Positions 56,105 through 64,000 of a DNA stretch of 64,000 nucleotides are shown here, in pieces. The notes under the pieces were generated by a model, which had not been told where the DNA came from, did no database searches, and saw nothing but the letters and a program-made list of their open reading frames with translations. Numbering within the stretch: the first letter of the stretch is position 1; each line of letters begins with the position of its first letter. The translations under genes were made by a program, and so were the position numbers. Source of the stretch: Streptococcaceae bacterium (GTDB lineage: Bacteria > Bacillota > Bacilli > Lactobacillales > Streptococcaceae); the NCBI GenBank assembly GCA_031253335.1, contig JAIRWF010000037.1, positions 44,585 through 108,584 of the forward strand. Reading direction: 5' to 3'.

Positions 56105-58537
56105 TTAAGGTTTTAAAAGGGCGAAGTCTGTATCCGTGAGCCCGATAAGAGGAGAGATTTCGCCCGCGTTGATGCTTGATTGTGTGAGAATTTGTTTACC
56201 TGAAGCTTTGTCAAATTTGACGGGGTGTGACAATGATTGGTTAGGTGAGTTGTCAAATTTGACAGAGGCCTCTGAGACTAGACTTGACGTCTCGTCAGAT
56301 TTGATAGCTTCTTCTTTTCCGGTTAGTCGTGGGACGAGATAGGTTTTACGATTGCCAGAGACACGTGCGACAGCTTGCTCAAAGGCTGAGACCTCTCCTA
56401 AGAGAATCAAGGACTCGCGCGCCCGTGTGACAGCTGTATAAAGGAGATTGCGTTGTAGCATTCGGGAGAAATTCGCAACGAGAGGCACAACGACCGTGGC
56501 AAATTCACTGCCTTGCGCCTTATGGATAGACATTGCATAAGCCAAAGTTAGCTTATACCAGTCGCTACGCGGATAAACGACCTCTTGGCCGTCAAAGTCA
56601 AGTAGCAACTCGTCTTGCTTACTCTCGGTATATTTTCCCGCGACAAGATCCGTAATGCGGCCAATATCGCCATTAAAGACGCCTGCTTCCGCGTCATTGA
56701 CCAGATGAAGTATCTTATCTCCACGTCTAAAATGAATCGCCTTGTAGTTAAACTCGATTGCATCAGTCTCAAGCGGATTGAAGACTTCTTGGAGAATCTC
56801 ATTGAGTGCATCAATACCCGCAGCCCCTTTGTACATGGGGGCGAGAACCTGGAGTTCAAAGGGATCATTGCCGCGTCTCAGCCAGCTTTCAGCGATTTGT
56901 TGAATGAGGTGAGGGACTTGATTGGCGCTTGCTGCAAAGAAAGAGCGATCACTTTGGCGCTCTGTCAAATTTGACGGGAGTGCGCCTGCTTTGATACTCG
57001 CTGCGAGGTCTAAAATTGTGGACTTTTCGGATTGCCGATAAACTTGTATGAGTTCAGTGGCTGCGCAATTGGGCAGTTTGAACAGGTCCGCGAACACTTG
57101 CCCCGGTCCAACCGAGGGCAGCTGATCCGCATCCCCCACGCAGACGACTTGCATCCCATCAGGAATCGCTCGAAACAGCTTCGCCCCAAGCCAGGTATCT
57201 ACCATCGAAAACTCATCAACGATTAGCAAATCCCCCACAAGTGCACTTGTTTCGCTATCTACCGCGTCGTCTGTTGCAATCCCCAAATGCCTGTGGAGGG
57301 TTGCTGCAGGGAGTCCCGTCGTTTCAGACAAGCGCCTCGCTGCACGTCCTGTCGGCGCCGCAAGCACTATTGGAAACGGCTCCTCAGCAGAATAGCGCAT
57401 GACGTCAAGACTTATCTCGTGCAACTCAGCATACACCTCAATCAAGCCCTGCACAATCGTCGTTTTCCCCGTTCCAGGCCCGCCCGTGAGTAAGCTAAAC
57501 GAATGCCCAATCGCTTCAGAAATAGCTGTTTTCTGCGTTTCATCGTAGTGAATGGCTAATTTTTCTTCGGCCTGTGCGATGGCTGCATCAATTTGTGCCT
57601 TGTCAAATTTGACAGCGGGCTCTCCAGCAAGCTTTTTCAAACTCGCAGCAATTGCCTCTTCCGCAAAATACAACGAATTCTCAAAAATTTTCTCGCCCCT
57701 GCGCTGTATCTTGCCCTCTGCTGCAAGCTGCGTCAACTCCGTTTCGAGCATCTCCTCAGAAATCTCAACAGGACGCGCCTCACTAAGCAGAATCTGCGTG
57801 CCTTGCAAAAGTTCCACTTGTATCATATAGGTGTCACCCGTCGCCATGGCTCGCGTCACTAGAACATGGAGCAATCCCGCACGAAGCCTCCCAGAATCAT
57901 CCGCAGCTACCCCTTCGTCTGCCGCAATCCGGTCTGCTAGCTTAAAGCCGACCCCACGAATGTCTTCAACCAAGCGATAAGGCGTCTTCTCGATGACCGA
58001 AATCGCCTCTTCCCCATAAAGTTCAATCATCCGCAAATTTACATTTCCAGGAAGCCCGTATTTCTGCAGCTCTGCAAGCGTTCGATCCGTCCCGACACTT
58101 TCTTTGAGACGTTTCACAAAACTTTCCCGCTTGGCAAGACTCAGCAAATTTTTCAAAGCTGATGGATCCTTTAAGAGAGACGCAATCGTATCCGTTGGAT
58201 AAGCCGCCACAATCTTCTCCGCCGTGGCTTTTCCGATTCCTGGAAATTGCTCCCCACTAAAAAAGCGCACCAGAGCCGCATTTGTCGTAGGCAAACTCTT
58301 TTCATAGCGCGTTGCTGTGAGTTGCAAGCCATATTTTGGATGCGTCGTCATCGTCCCCCAAAACACATAGCTCTCTCCCTCGACAACATCGCCAATCGTT
58401 CCTGTCACAACGATTTCGCTATCTTCAAAGTCCGCATCTGTGTCGTCAATCTCAAGGAGCAAGACCTTATAAAAGTTCGCTGGATTACTAAAAAAAATCG
58501 ACGCAATCTCGCCCGAAAACATCACTTCCTCGTTCAT
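56105..58537 (-). CDS. recD2: RecD2 (RecD/TraA-type) DNA helicase
   Basis: 810 aa. N-terminal OB and helix-hairpin-helix parts, Walker A LTGGPGTGKTT (about 350), Walker B LLIVDEFSMVD (about 440) and the C-terminal motif AYAMSIHKAQGSEF. 5'-3' helicase in DNA repair, independent of RecBC. Five copies of the dispersed palindrome lie in the gene; they code VKFDK in one phase and SNLTE in another. Overlaps the phosphatase by ATGA. Confidence 0.94.
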   Translation of the reverse strand: MNEEVMFSGEIASIFFSNPANFYKVLLLEIDDTDADFEDSEIVVTGTIGDVVEGESYVFWGTMTTHPKYGLQLTATRYEKSLPTTNAALVRFFSGEQFPGIGKATAEKIVAAYPTDTIASLLKDPSALKNLLSLAKRESFVKRLKESVGTDRTLAELQKYGLPGNVNLRMIELYGEEAISVIEKTPYRLVEDIRGVGFKLADRIAADEGVAADDSGRLRAGLLHVLVTRAMATGDTYMIQVELLQGTQILLSEARPVEISEEMLETELTQLAAEGKIQRRGEKIFENSLYFAEEAIAASLKKLAGEPAVKFDKAQIDAAIAQAEEKLAIHYDETQKTAISEAIGHSFSLLTGGPGTGKTTIVQGLIEVYAELHEISLDVMRYSAEEPFPIVLAAPTGRAARRLSETTGLPAATLHRHLGIATDDAVDSETSALVGDLLIVDEFSMVDTWLGAKLFRAIPDGMQVVCVGDADQLPSVGPGQVFADLFKLPNCAATELIQVYRQSEKSTILDLAASIKAGALPSNLTERQSDRSFFAASANQVPHLIQQIAESWLRRGNDPFELQVLAPMYKGAAGIDALNEILQEVFNPLETDAIEFNYKAIHFRRGDKILHLVNDAEAGVFNGDIGRITDLVAGKYTESKQDELLLDFDGQEVVYPRSDWYKLTLAYAMSIHKAQGSEFATVVVPLVANFSRMLQRNLLYTAVTRARESLILLGEVSAFEQAVARVSGNRKTYLVPRLTGKEEAIKSDETSSLVSEASVKFDNSPNQSLSHPVKFDKASGKQILTQSSINAGEISPLIGLTDTDFALLKP

Positions 58538-59130
58538 AGCTTACGATTCCACTCTTTCAAGACAAATTGTCCAGGTTCTCCCTCAAGGAGCGAGACACTA
58601 TTATTGTCAAGTCCACCTGCCGCACGCAATTCAGACACTGGAAAGCCTGCCAAGTGCCGCAAACCAGCCGTCCCCGTCGCACCATGTCCGACCCAGAGGA
58701 AAACGCCCTCCTTGTCAAATTTGACACAGTCCAACAGCAGACTTTCAAAGCGCGCAAGCACCGTTTCAACCTTTTCAGCCCCAAAAGCCGACCCGTCAAA
58801 TTTTTCCAGATGATGCCTCGAGTTCTCAAGTGCCTCCGGATAGAGCTTCACCGCCTCCTCAACTTTCATCCCCTCAAGATCCCCAAAATTCCACTCCGCA
58901 AGCCGCATGTCAGGATGCAAGGGAAGATCTGTAATGTGTGCCGCCGTATCGACCGCCCGTTTTTTGGGGCTTACAAACACCTTGTCAAATTTGACAGGCG
59001 CAAGAAACGCCTTTACCCGTTCTTGTTCCAGGTACGTCTCAGGCAACAAAGCTGAGTCCCCAAACTGCCCCTGCAAACGCTTCTCCAAGTTCCATTGCGT
59101 CTTCCCATGCCGCACAAAATAAATCTTCAT
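58534..59130 (-). CDS. Histidine phosphatase (phosphoglycerate mutase-like)
   Basis: 198 aa from the ATG at 59130 (MKIYFVRHGKTQWN), a family-type start although only AGAG lies before it. Catalytic His in RHGKT, second His in VGHGATG. Substrate unknown. Three near-perfect or partial copies of the dispersed palindrome lie within 300 bp of the gene and code VKFDK/VKFDG-like stretches. Confidence 0.85.
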   Translation of the reverse strand: MKIYFVRHGKTQWNLEKRLQGQFGDSALLPETYLEQERVKAFLAPVKFDKVFVSPKKRAVDTAAHITDLPLHPDMRLAEWNFGDLEGMKVEEAVKLYPEALENSRHHLEKFDGSAFGAEKVETVLARFESLLLDCVKFDKEGVFLWVGHGATGTAGLRHLAGFPVSELRAAGGLDNNSVSLLEGEPGQFVLKEWNRKL

Positions 59131-59194
59131 CGTTCGAACGTCTCTTTTCCACTCTGTACGAGTTACCCCTATTCGCTTCTCCACCTCATTTATG

Positions 59195-59701
59195 TTATTT
59201 TAACTTGTCTTTAACTCCGTAATCATGCACCGCATCAAGCCCTGCAAATGCTTGCTGTCGCAAAGCCTCATACAAAACCACCGCCACCGCATTCGATAGA
59301 TTCAAACTCCTCACGTGCGTATCATTCTGCGGAATCCGAATATTCCAATCGTAATGCAGCCGCTGAAAGTCCTCAGGCAAGCCCGTATCCTCTCGACCAA
59401 ACAAAAAATAATGCTCCCTGCCATCCGCATAATCAGGCTCTGTATAACTTTTACTTGCAAACTTAGTCACCAGATGAATCTCCCCACTTAAGCCCGACAT
59501 AAAGGCATCCAAGTCTGAATACTCCCGTAAATCCACTGCATCCCAATAATCAAGCCCTGCCCGCCGTACGTTTTTTTCTGTGATTTCAAAGCCATACGGC
59601 TTGATGAGATGTAACGGCGCGTTGATTGCTGCAGCCGTTCGCGCGATATTTCCCGTATTTTGTGGAATCCGCGGCTCAAATAATACAATATGATTCACCA
59701 T
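59195..59701 (-). CDS. trmL: tRNA (cytidine/uridine-2'-O-)-methyltransferase TrmL
   Basis: 168 aa from the ATG at 59701. SPOUT family with [20 protein letters not shown] and the [16 protein letters not shown] motif. Methylates the wobble base of tRNA-Leu. TGCGGTATAAT ends 7 nt before the ATG; no Shine-Dalgarno, so a leaderless mRNA is likely. Confidence 0.93.
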   Translation of the reverse strand: MVNHIVLFEPRIPQNTGNIARTAAAINAPLHLIKPYGFEITEKNVRRAGLDYWDAVDLREYSDLDAFMSGLSGEIHLVTKFASKSYTEPDYADGREHYFLFGREDTGLPEDFQRLHYDWNIRIPQNDTHVRSLNLSNAVAVVLYEALRQQAFAGLDAVHDYGVKDKLK

Positions 59702-59878
59702 AGCCTTTATTATACCGCAACCCGCCAAAAGCCGCACGTACGAAAACAAAAAAACTGCATTACTCAGAGCGAATCAGTAAGTAACACAGTTGAGGGCTTA
59801 ATTTGCTTTTGTCATAACAGGTGTGACAGAAACAAATTAACTTGACGTTATCTTAGCACATTATTTTCTCTTTGTCAA

Positions 59879-61177
59879 CTATAAGCCCACCCGCTCAAAA
59901 ATCTCATCGACGTGTTTCAAGTGGTAATGATAGTCAAAAGCGGCGTCAATCTCCGCTGGCGTAAGCGTCTTACGAATCGTCTCGTTGGCCTCCACCAGCG
60001 GCCGAAACATAAGCTGCTCATCCCATGACTTCGCAGTCAATGGCTGCACCAAGTCATAGGCGGCCTCACGACTCATCCCTTTTTGGATCAACTCCAGCAT
60101 CACATGTTGACTATAAATCAAGCCAAAAGTTGCTTCGTTCATGTTGCGCAGCATATTTTCAGGAAAGACCGTCAAGTTTTTCACAATAGTCCCAAAACGC
60201 TGCAGCTGATAGTCCAACAGCTCCGTTGTATCGGGCGCGATAATCCGCTCGGCTGACGAGTGTGAAATGTCCCGTTCATGCCATAAACTTACATCTTCAA
60301 GCGCCGTAAAGGCATGCCCCCGAATCACACGCGCAAGACCCACCATATTTTCCGAACCAATCGGATTACGCTTGTGCGGCATAGCAGAGGAGCCTTTTTG
60401 CCCTTTTGCGAAAAACTCTTCGACTTCGCGTTGCTCCGACTTCTGTAATCCGCGGATTTCTGTGGCAAAGCGCTCAATCGACGTCGCAATCAATGCCAAC
60501 GTCTGAAAATACTCCGCATGAAGGTCACGCGGCAACACTTGCGTCGAAATCTCTTGAGTCCGAATCCCCAGATGCGCACAGACATATGCCTCCACAGCAG
60601 GTGGGGTATTGGCAAAGGTCCCCACAGCACCAGAAATCTTCCCCGCTTCAACGCCTTTACTTGCACGCTCAAAGCGCTCGATGTTACGCCTCATCTCAGA
60701 ATACCACGTCGCAAGCTTCAGTCCAAAAGTCGTAGGCTCCGCGTGCACCCCATGCGTACGTCCCATCATGACCGTGTATTTGTGCTCACGCGCCTTGTTT
60801 GCGATAATTTCAAGAAAGTCCACCAGATCCTTGCGCAAAATGTCGTTGGCCTGCTTGTAGAGATAGCCATAGGCCGTATCGACCACGTCCGTTGATGTGA
60901 GGCCGTAGTGCACCCACTTCTTCTCCTCACCCAAACTCTCTGACACACAGCGTGTAAAGGCCACGACGTCATGCCGTGTCTCCTCTTCAATTTCAAGAAT
61001 TCGCTCAACCTTAAAGCTCGCATTGGTGCGAATTTTCGCCACGTCTTCATGCGGAATCTCCCCCAGCTCCGCCCAAGCCTCATCCGCCAAAATTTCAACT
61101 TCTAGCCAAGCTTTGTACTTGTTTTCATCCGTCCAAATTGCAGCCATCTCTGGCTTTGTATAGCGTGAAATAACCAT
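59879..61177 (-). CDS. purB: Adenylosuccinate lyase
   Basis: 432 aa. Signature [16 protein letters not shown] (about 262-277) with the catalytic Ser, and [11 protein letters not shown]. Acts in both IMP synthesis and AMP formation. Good Shine-Dalgarno AAAGGA. PurBox-like promoter upstream. Confidence 0.96.
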   Translation of the reverse strand: MVISRYTKPEMAAIWTDENKYKAWLEVEILADEAWAELGEIPHEDVAKIRTNASFKVERILEIEEETRHDVVAFTRCVSESLGEEKKWVHYGLTSTDVVDTAYGYLYKQANDILRKDLVDFLEIIANKAREHKYTVMMGRTHGVHAEPTTFGLKLATWYSEMRRNIERFERASKGVEAGKISGAVGTFANTPPAVEAYVCAHLGIRTQEISTQVLPRDLHAEYFQTLALIATSIERFATEIRGLQKSEQREVEEFFAKGQKGSSAMPHKRNPIGSENMVGLARVIRGHAFTALEDVSLWHERDISHSSAERIIAPDTTELLDYQLQRFGTIVKNLTVFPENMLRNMNEATFGLIYSQHVMLELIQKGMSREAAYDLVQPLTAKSWDEQLMFRPLVEANETIRKTLTPAEIDAAFDYHYHLKHVDEIFERVGL

Positions 61178-61197
61178 CTCTCATCCTTTCAACCTCA

Positions 61198-61272
61198 TTT
61201 TATAAAACCCCAGATAAAATGGCAAACAAAAAAGACATTTTCCACACCATTTATGTCTTTTTGTTCGTCTTT
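61198..61272 (-). promoter_or_regulatory. purB promoter with imperfect PurBox
   Basis: AAAGACGAACAAA (61260-61272) matches the PurBox at 10 of 13, keeping CGAAC. The -10 TATAAA is at 61198-61203. Centre (61266) to expected start (about 61190) is again about 76 bp. A hairpin AAAAAGACAT/ATGTCTTTTT (61229-61262) lies between, as at purC and purF. Confidence 0.6.
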
Positions 61273-61378
61273 TAGATTCGCGCTTGTGTCAGGCCGCCAT
61301 CCTTTCTTAGGACTCAGACCACACGGCATATGAGACATCCCTTTTTAGCTAACCAATCTCGCCATCTTGCCATCCCTG
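61273..61378. other. Deacetylase-purB spacer with a small fold
   Basis: On the reverse strand GTGTGGTC...GGCCTGACAC with inner TCCT-AAGAA-AGGA (about 61284-61322). No T run follows, so it is not a clear terminator, and it lies upstream of the predicted purB start. Nothing else is seen here. Confidence 0.35.
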
Positions 61379-62428
61379 TTAGTGCGCAGTATTTGCCGTA
61401 TTATATCTCACAGCAGCTTCAAGTAGGGAAAGCACATAGTTAGGACTTGCGCCTGTTGAGATACGATAACGCGGCACTTCAAACAGATTTCCACTGCCTA
61501 CAGCCATATCTTCTCCCTCTTCCAGAGCTACTTTATAGCCTGCCTCTTTTGCTAATTTTTCCGTCTCACTATCAAACTTCCCCGACGGATAAACAAGTAC
61601 CTGCGTATTTTGGTGCAACAGGTTATCCAGCAATTTCTTTGAGCCTGTCAACTGCTCTTGTTCATCAGAAAGTGCTAGCGTCGATAAATCTGGATGCGTT
61701 TCCGTATGGCTCGTAAAACTAATCAAGCCACTTCCTTGCATCTTCAACATCTGTGAATAGCTGATATAAGTCGTATCCGTCCCTTTATAACTTGGCAACG
61801 TTGCCGTCACCATCCCAAAGCTCGCATGAATCCCATACTTTTTGAGTATCGGATACGCGTTCGTGTAGTTATTCTCATGCCCATCATCAAAAGTCAACCA
61901 GACCATTTTATTCGACGGCTTTAGATTTCCTGTCAAAACGGCCACCGCCTGATCCGCTGTGAGCGTTGTGTAGCCATTAGCCACGAGTGCCTCACAAATA
62001 GCTGATAAACTTTCTGGCGTGATATAGTTTGAGTTCCAGGCTGGTTGATTGTTATCCGTCTCTTCAGCCACATAGTGAAACATCAGTATAGGCAGTTCAT
62101 TGGGTTTTCCCGCCGTTTTTAACCAGCCATAAGTTGGATCAGCCGCAACTGATGCAGATTCTGACGCTTTTATCGCGGCACTTTCTTCAGCAGCCACCTT
62201 TTGCGAGATGTCAATACTTGAAACCCTGGATCGTGATTCTGAAGCTGCAACACTCTTTTCATGTTTTTGGTAGAGACCAAACCCAGTCAGCGCAAGAATC
62301 GCTAGAATAATCACACCCAAAAGAATTAACAAGCGACTAGACATCGAATTCCGTCGCCTTGGACGTTTCAGGCCTTGTGGCAGGCGCGTATTCGGCTCCT
62401 TTTCAACTCGAATAGTTCGCTTTTCCAT
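61379..62428 (-). CDS. Membrane-anchored polysaccharide deacetylase
   Basis: 349 aa from the ATG at 62428 (TAGGAGGGG). One N-terminal transmembrane segment (about 30-52), Ser-rich linker, then NodB domain: LTFDDGHE, SHTETHPDLST with the metal His pair, and YPSGKFD. Probably modifies peptidoglycan or another wall polymer. Overlaps the DUF1461 gene by 26 nt. Confidence 0.9.
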   Translation of the reverse strand: MEKRTIRVEKEPNTRLPQGLKRPRRRNSMSSRLLILLGVIILAILALTGFGLYQKHEKSVAASESRSRVSSIDISQKVAAEESAAIKASESASVAADPTYGWLKTAGKPNELPILMFHYVAEETDNNQPAWNSNYITPESLSAICEALVANGYTTLTADQAVAVLTGNLKPSNKMVWLTFDDGHENNYTNAYPILKKYGIHASFGMVTATLPSYKGTDTTYISYSQMLKMQGSGLISFTSHTETHPDLSTLALSDEQEQLTGSKKLLDNLLHQNTQVLVYPSGKFDSETEKLAKEAGYKVALEEGEDMAVGSGNLFEVPRYRISTGASPNYVLSLLEAAVRYNTANTAH

Positions 62429-63032
62429 AGCCCCTCCTAGAGCTGAGTAACACAACTCCCCAAAAAACTTCATACAGCAACCCAAAAAGGATAAATGTCA
62501 GCATAAAGAATTGATCTGTCAAGACATTGATGATTGGATCCGTATCGGGATCAAAAAGCCAGCTTGTCTGTCCCACAAAAAGGACCTTATGAAAAGCAAT
62601 AAAGAAATTATCAAAGCCAACAAGTGCAGCAATCCCACACAAAACGACAGGGACAAGCATGACTAGAATAATTCCTCGCCCAACTAAAATAGCCACGTGT
62701 TCGCGCAAAAATACCACCATAACAAGAGCTAAAAGTACCATGACCGCAATCGCAAACAGAAACATCCCTTTGACCTCTGCAAAATGTTGCAACGCACTTG
62801 CACTATCTGGAAAGTCAGGCATTTTGAGCTTGCCAATCATCGGATTCAAGAGATATCTCATGAGCACATGATAGTTCATGAGTAAGCGCCCCTCAGACAT
62901 CCCAGCAACTTGGGGTAAATGCTCCCAGCCACTATCCAAGGCAAACAAAGGGATGGATAATAGCACCGTGATAACAACACTTGCTGCGACCGACCACAAA
63001 ATCGTCCCCGCAAAAAGAAATCGGTTGCGCAT
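62403..63032 (-). CDS. DUF1461/TIGR01906 membrane protein
   Basis: 209 aa, four to five transmembrane segments with the family stretches YHVLMRYLLNP and LQHFAEVKGMF. Usually next to a NagD-type HAD gene in streptococci, as here. ATG at 63032 overlaps the HAD stop (TGATG). Function unknown. Confidence 0.85.
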   Translation of the reverse strand: MRNRFLFAGTILWSVAASVVITVLLSIPLFALDSGWEHLPQVAGMSEGRLLMNYHVLMRYLLNPMIGKLKMPDFPDSASALQHFAEVKGMFLFAIAVMVLLALVMVVFLREHVAILVGRGIILVMLVPVVLCGIAALVGFDNFFIAFHKVLFVGQTSWLFDPDTDPIINVLTDQFFMLTFILFGLLYEVFWGVVLLSSRRGYGKANYSS

Positions 63033-63811
63033 CACAACACCCATTCCTCAAGGCTGTCTAACACATAGGTCGGTTGTGGATTGAGTGTTGGTACCTCTTC
63101 TTTTTTTGTAAACCCTGTCGTGACAAGCAGAGTATCAATTCCATTGTCAAGCCCCGTGTGAATGTCAGTCAAGTAATTATCCCCCACGACGAGGAGGTCT
63201 TCTTTTGCAAGACCCATTTGTGCGACGACTAAATCCGTGATGATTTTCTCAGGTTTGCCGACAAAATCAGGCTGCTTTTGAGTGGCTGCAGCGATAGCAG
63301 CGTTGATCGAGCCAGAGCCCGGCAAAAGACCCTCAGATGTTGGCAAATTTAGGTCAGGATTTGTCCCAATGAATTTCGCACCTTTTTGGATGCAGAAAGT
63401 CGCCGTCTTAAGCTTGTCATAGGTCAGGTCCATATCTACTGCGACAACGACATAAGCTGGATTTTCCGTATCTTCGGTGTAACCACCTTCTGTGAAAACG
63501 GCGTGTCTCAGGCCATCTCCACCAATGACATATGCCGTTTTCGGCAAACCAAGAGAATCCATATAATCCACCGTTGCGCGAGAAGCCGTATAGATAGTTT
63601 CTACAGGTGTCTCAATATTAAATTTCGTCCGCAGGCGCTCTTGCACGGTCTCTGGACGGCGTGTCGTGTTATTCGTCACGAAAAGATAAGGTATTTTCGC
63701 AGCTTGCAAGCGATGAATAAAATCTTCACCCGCAGGAATGCGCCCTTCGCCGAGGTAAATCGTGCCATCCAAATCGATAATATAGCCTTTGTAGTTTTTA
63801 TGTGTGAGCAT
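63032..63811 (-). CDS. NagD-like HAD-family phosphatase
   Basis: 259 aa. HAD motifs IDLDGTIY (residues 12-19), FVTNNT and [13 protein letters not shown]01457-type; substrate probably small sugar or nucleotide phosphates. Shine-Dalgarno AAAGAAAGGG. Its first 16 codons and its ribosome binding site are repeated 142 bp upstream. Confidence 0.9.
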   Translation of the reverse strand: MLTHKNYKGYIIDLDGTIYLGEGRIPAGEDFIHRLQAAKIPYLFVTNNTTRRPETVQERLRTKFNIETPVETIYTASRATVDYMDSLGLPKTAYVIGGDGLRHAVFTEGGYTEDTENPAYVVVAVDMDLTYDKLKTATFCIQKGAKFIGTNPDLNLPTSEGLLPGSGSINAAIAAATQKQPDFVGKPEKIITDLVVAQMGLAKEDLLVVGDNYLTDIHTGLDNGIDTLLVTTGFTKKEEVPTLNPQPTYVLDSLEEWVL

Positions 63812-64000
63812 AATCGCCCTTTCTTTCTATTTTAGTCGGCACGCAGAGTAGCTTTTCTGCGAAAAGCCCCATCCGCAACCTGAATGCTCCCACTTGGTCG
63901 CATCCAGCCATCCAAATCGATAATATAGCCTTTGTAGTTTTTATGTGTGAGCATAATCGCCCTTTCTTTCTATTTTAGTCGGCACGCAGAGTAGCTTTTC
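63765..64000. repeat. 142-bp tandem duplication at the right edge
   Basis: The 94 bases from 63907 to the window end repeat 63765-63858 exactly (offset 142). The unit holds the HAD start, its Shine-Dalgarno and the end of a preceding frame. The duplicated start opens a 40-codon frame, [16 protein letters not shown] followed by unrelated residues (SGSIQVADGAFRRKATLRAD), stopping at 63834. GGATGGC occurs at both joints. Confidence 0.85.

Noticed and set aside
22693..58997. The dispersed palindrome as GlnR or CtsR site
   Set aside because: GlnR needs TGTNA-N7-TNACA spacing and CtsR direct GGTCAAA repeats; this is a gapless palindrome also found inside many unrelated genes.
61273..61378. Purine or preQ1 riboswitch before purB
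   Set aside because: Core sequences of these riboswitches are missing and the fold lies upstream of the predicted transcription start.

Overview
The window looks like a lactic acid bacterium, most probably Lactococcus or a close relative in the Streptococcaceae. The evidence is the combination of an ilvD-ilvB-ilvN-ilvC-ilvA block beside als/aldB, a folA-clpX-engB block, PurBox-type promoters with lactococcal spacing, bS16-KhpA, KxYKxGKxW/LPxTG surface proteins and a class A sortase. Species cannot be fixed from the sequence alone.

Positions 1 to about 19990 are the end of a conjugative element and read almost entirely leftwards. It holds surface proteins (secreted tyrosine phosphatase, LPQTG protein), a PC4/YdbC-like ssDNA-binding protein, a Gram-positive type IV secretion set (VirB8-like, VirB1-like lysozyme/peptidase, VirB4, VirB3-like, VirB6-like, VirB2-like, VirD4 coupling ATPase and a PcfB-like partner), a Fic-like protein, a GIY-YIG-like cargo gene, a ParA/ribbon-helix-helix partition pair and a RepA_N replication initiator with its iterons inside the gene. 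Seven intergenic sites carry the same (GTAGAAAA)n inverted repeat. No relaxase or recombinase is in view, so this is either an integrated conjugative plasmid or the edge of a larger element. The RepA_N gene sits about 160 bp from chromosomal ilvA.

Positions 20000 to 31100 carry amino-acid and acetoin metabolism: ilvD, a BASS-family transporter, ilvB, ilvN, ridA, ilvC and ilvA (branched-chain biosynthesis), preceded by als-aldB (pyruvate to acetoin). From 30.7 to 43.9 kb are cell-envelope and housekeeping genes: gtrA-like, glycosyltransferase, murB, deoxynucleoside kinase, engB, clpX, a missed small membrane gene, folA, a surface protein, khpA, rpsP, srtA, apbE, gyrA and mecA.

Positions 43.9 to 61.2 kb are the purine region: purC-purS-purQ-purL, then sufU-gpx and a ykgJ-like gene, then purF-purM-purN-hprT-purH, with purB beyond recD2, a phosphatase and trmL. 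Three PurBox sites sit at the lactococcal distance from -10 elements ahead of purC, purF and purB. The right end has a deacetylase, a DUF1461 membrane protein and a HAD phosphatase, and finishes in a 142-bp tandem duplication.

The least ordinary features are: (1) the dispersed (GTAGAAAA)n sites of the conjugative element; (2) a palindrome near CTGTCAAATTTGACAG repeated at least 15 times across the chromosomal part, read in two codon phases inside genes and used as terminator stems; (3) small intergenic stem-loop elements whose stems vary between copies while pairing is kept, one of which separates purQ from its ribosome binding site; (4) a C-terminal tail shared by the Fic-like protein and the coupling-protein partner; (5) at least six genes whose -10 element lies 6 to 9 nt before the start codon, implying leaderless mRNAs.
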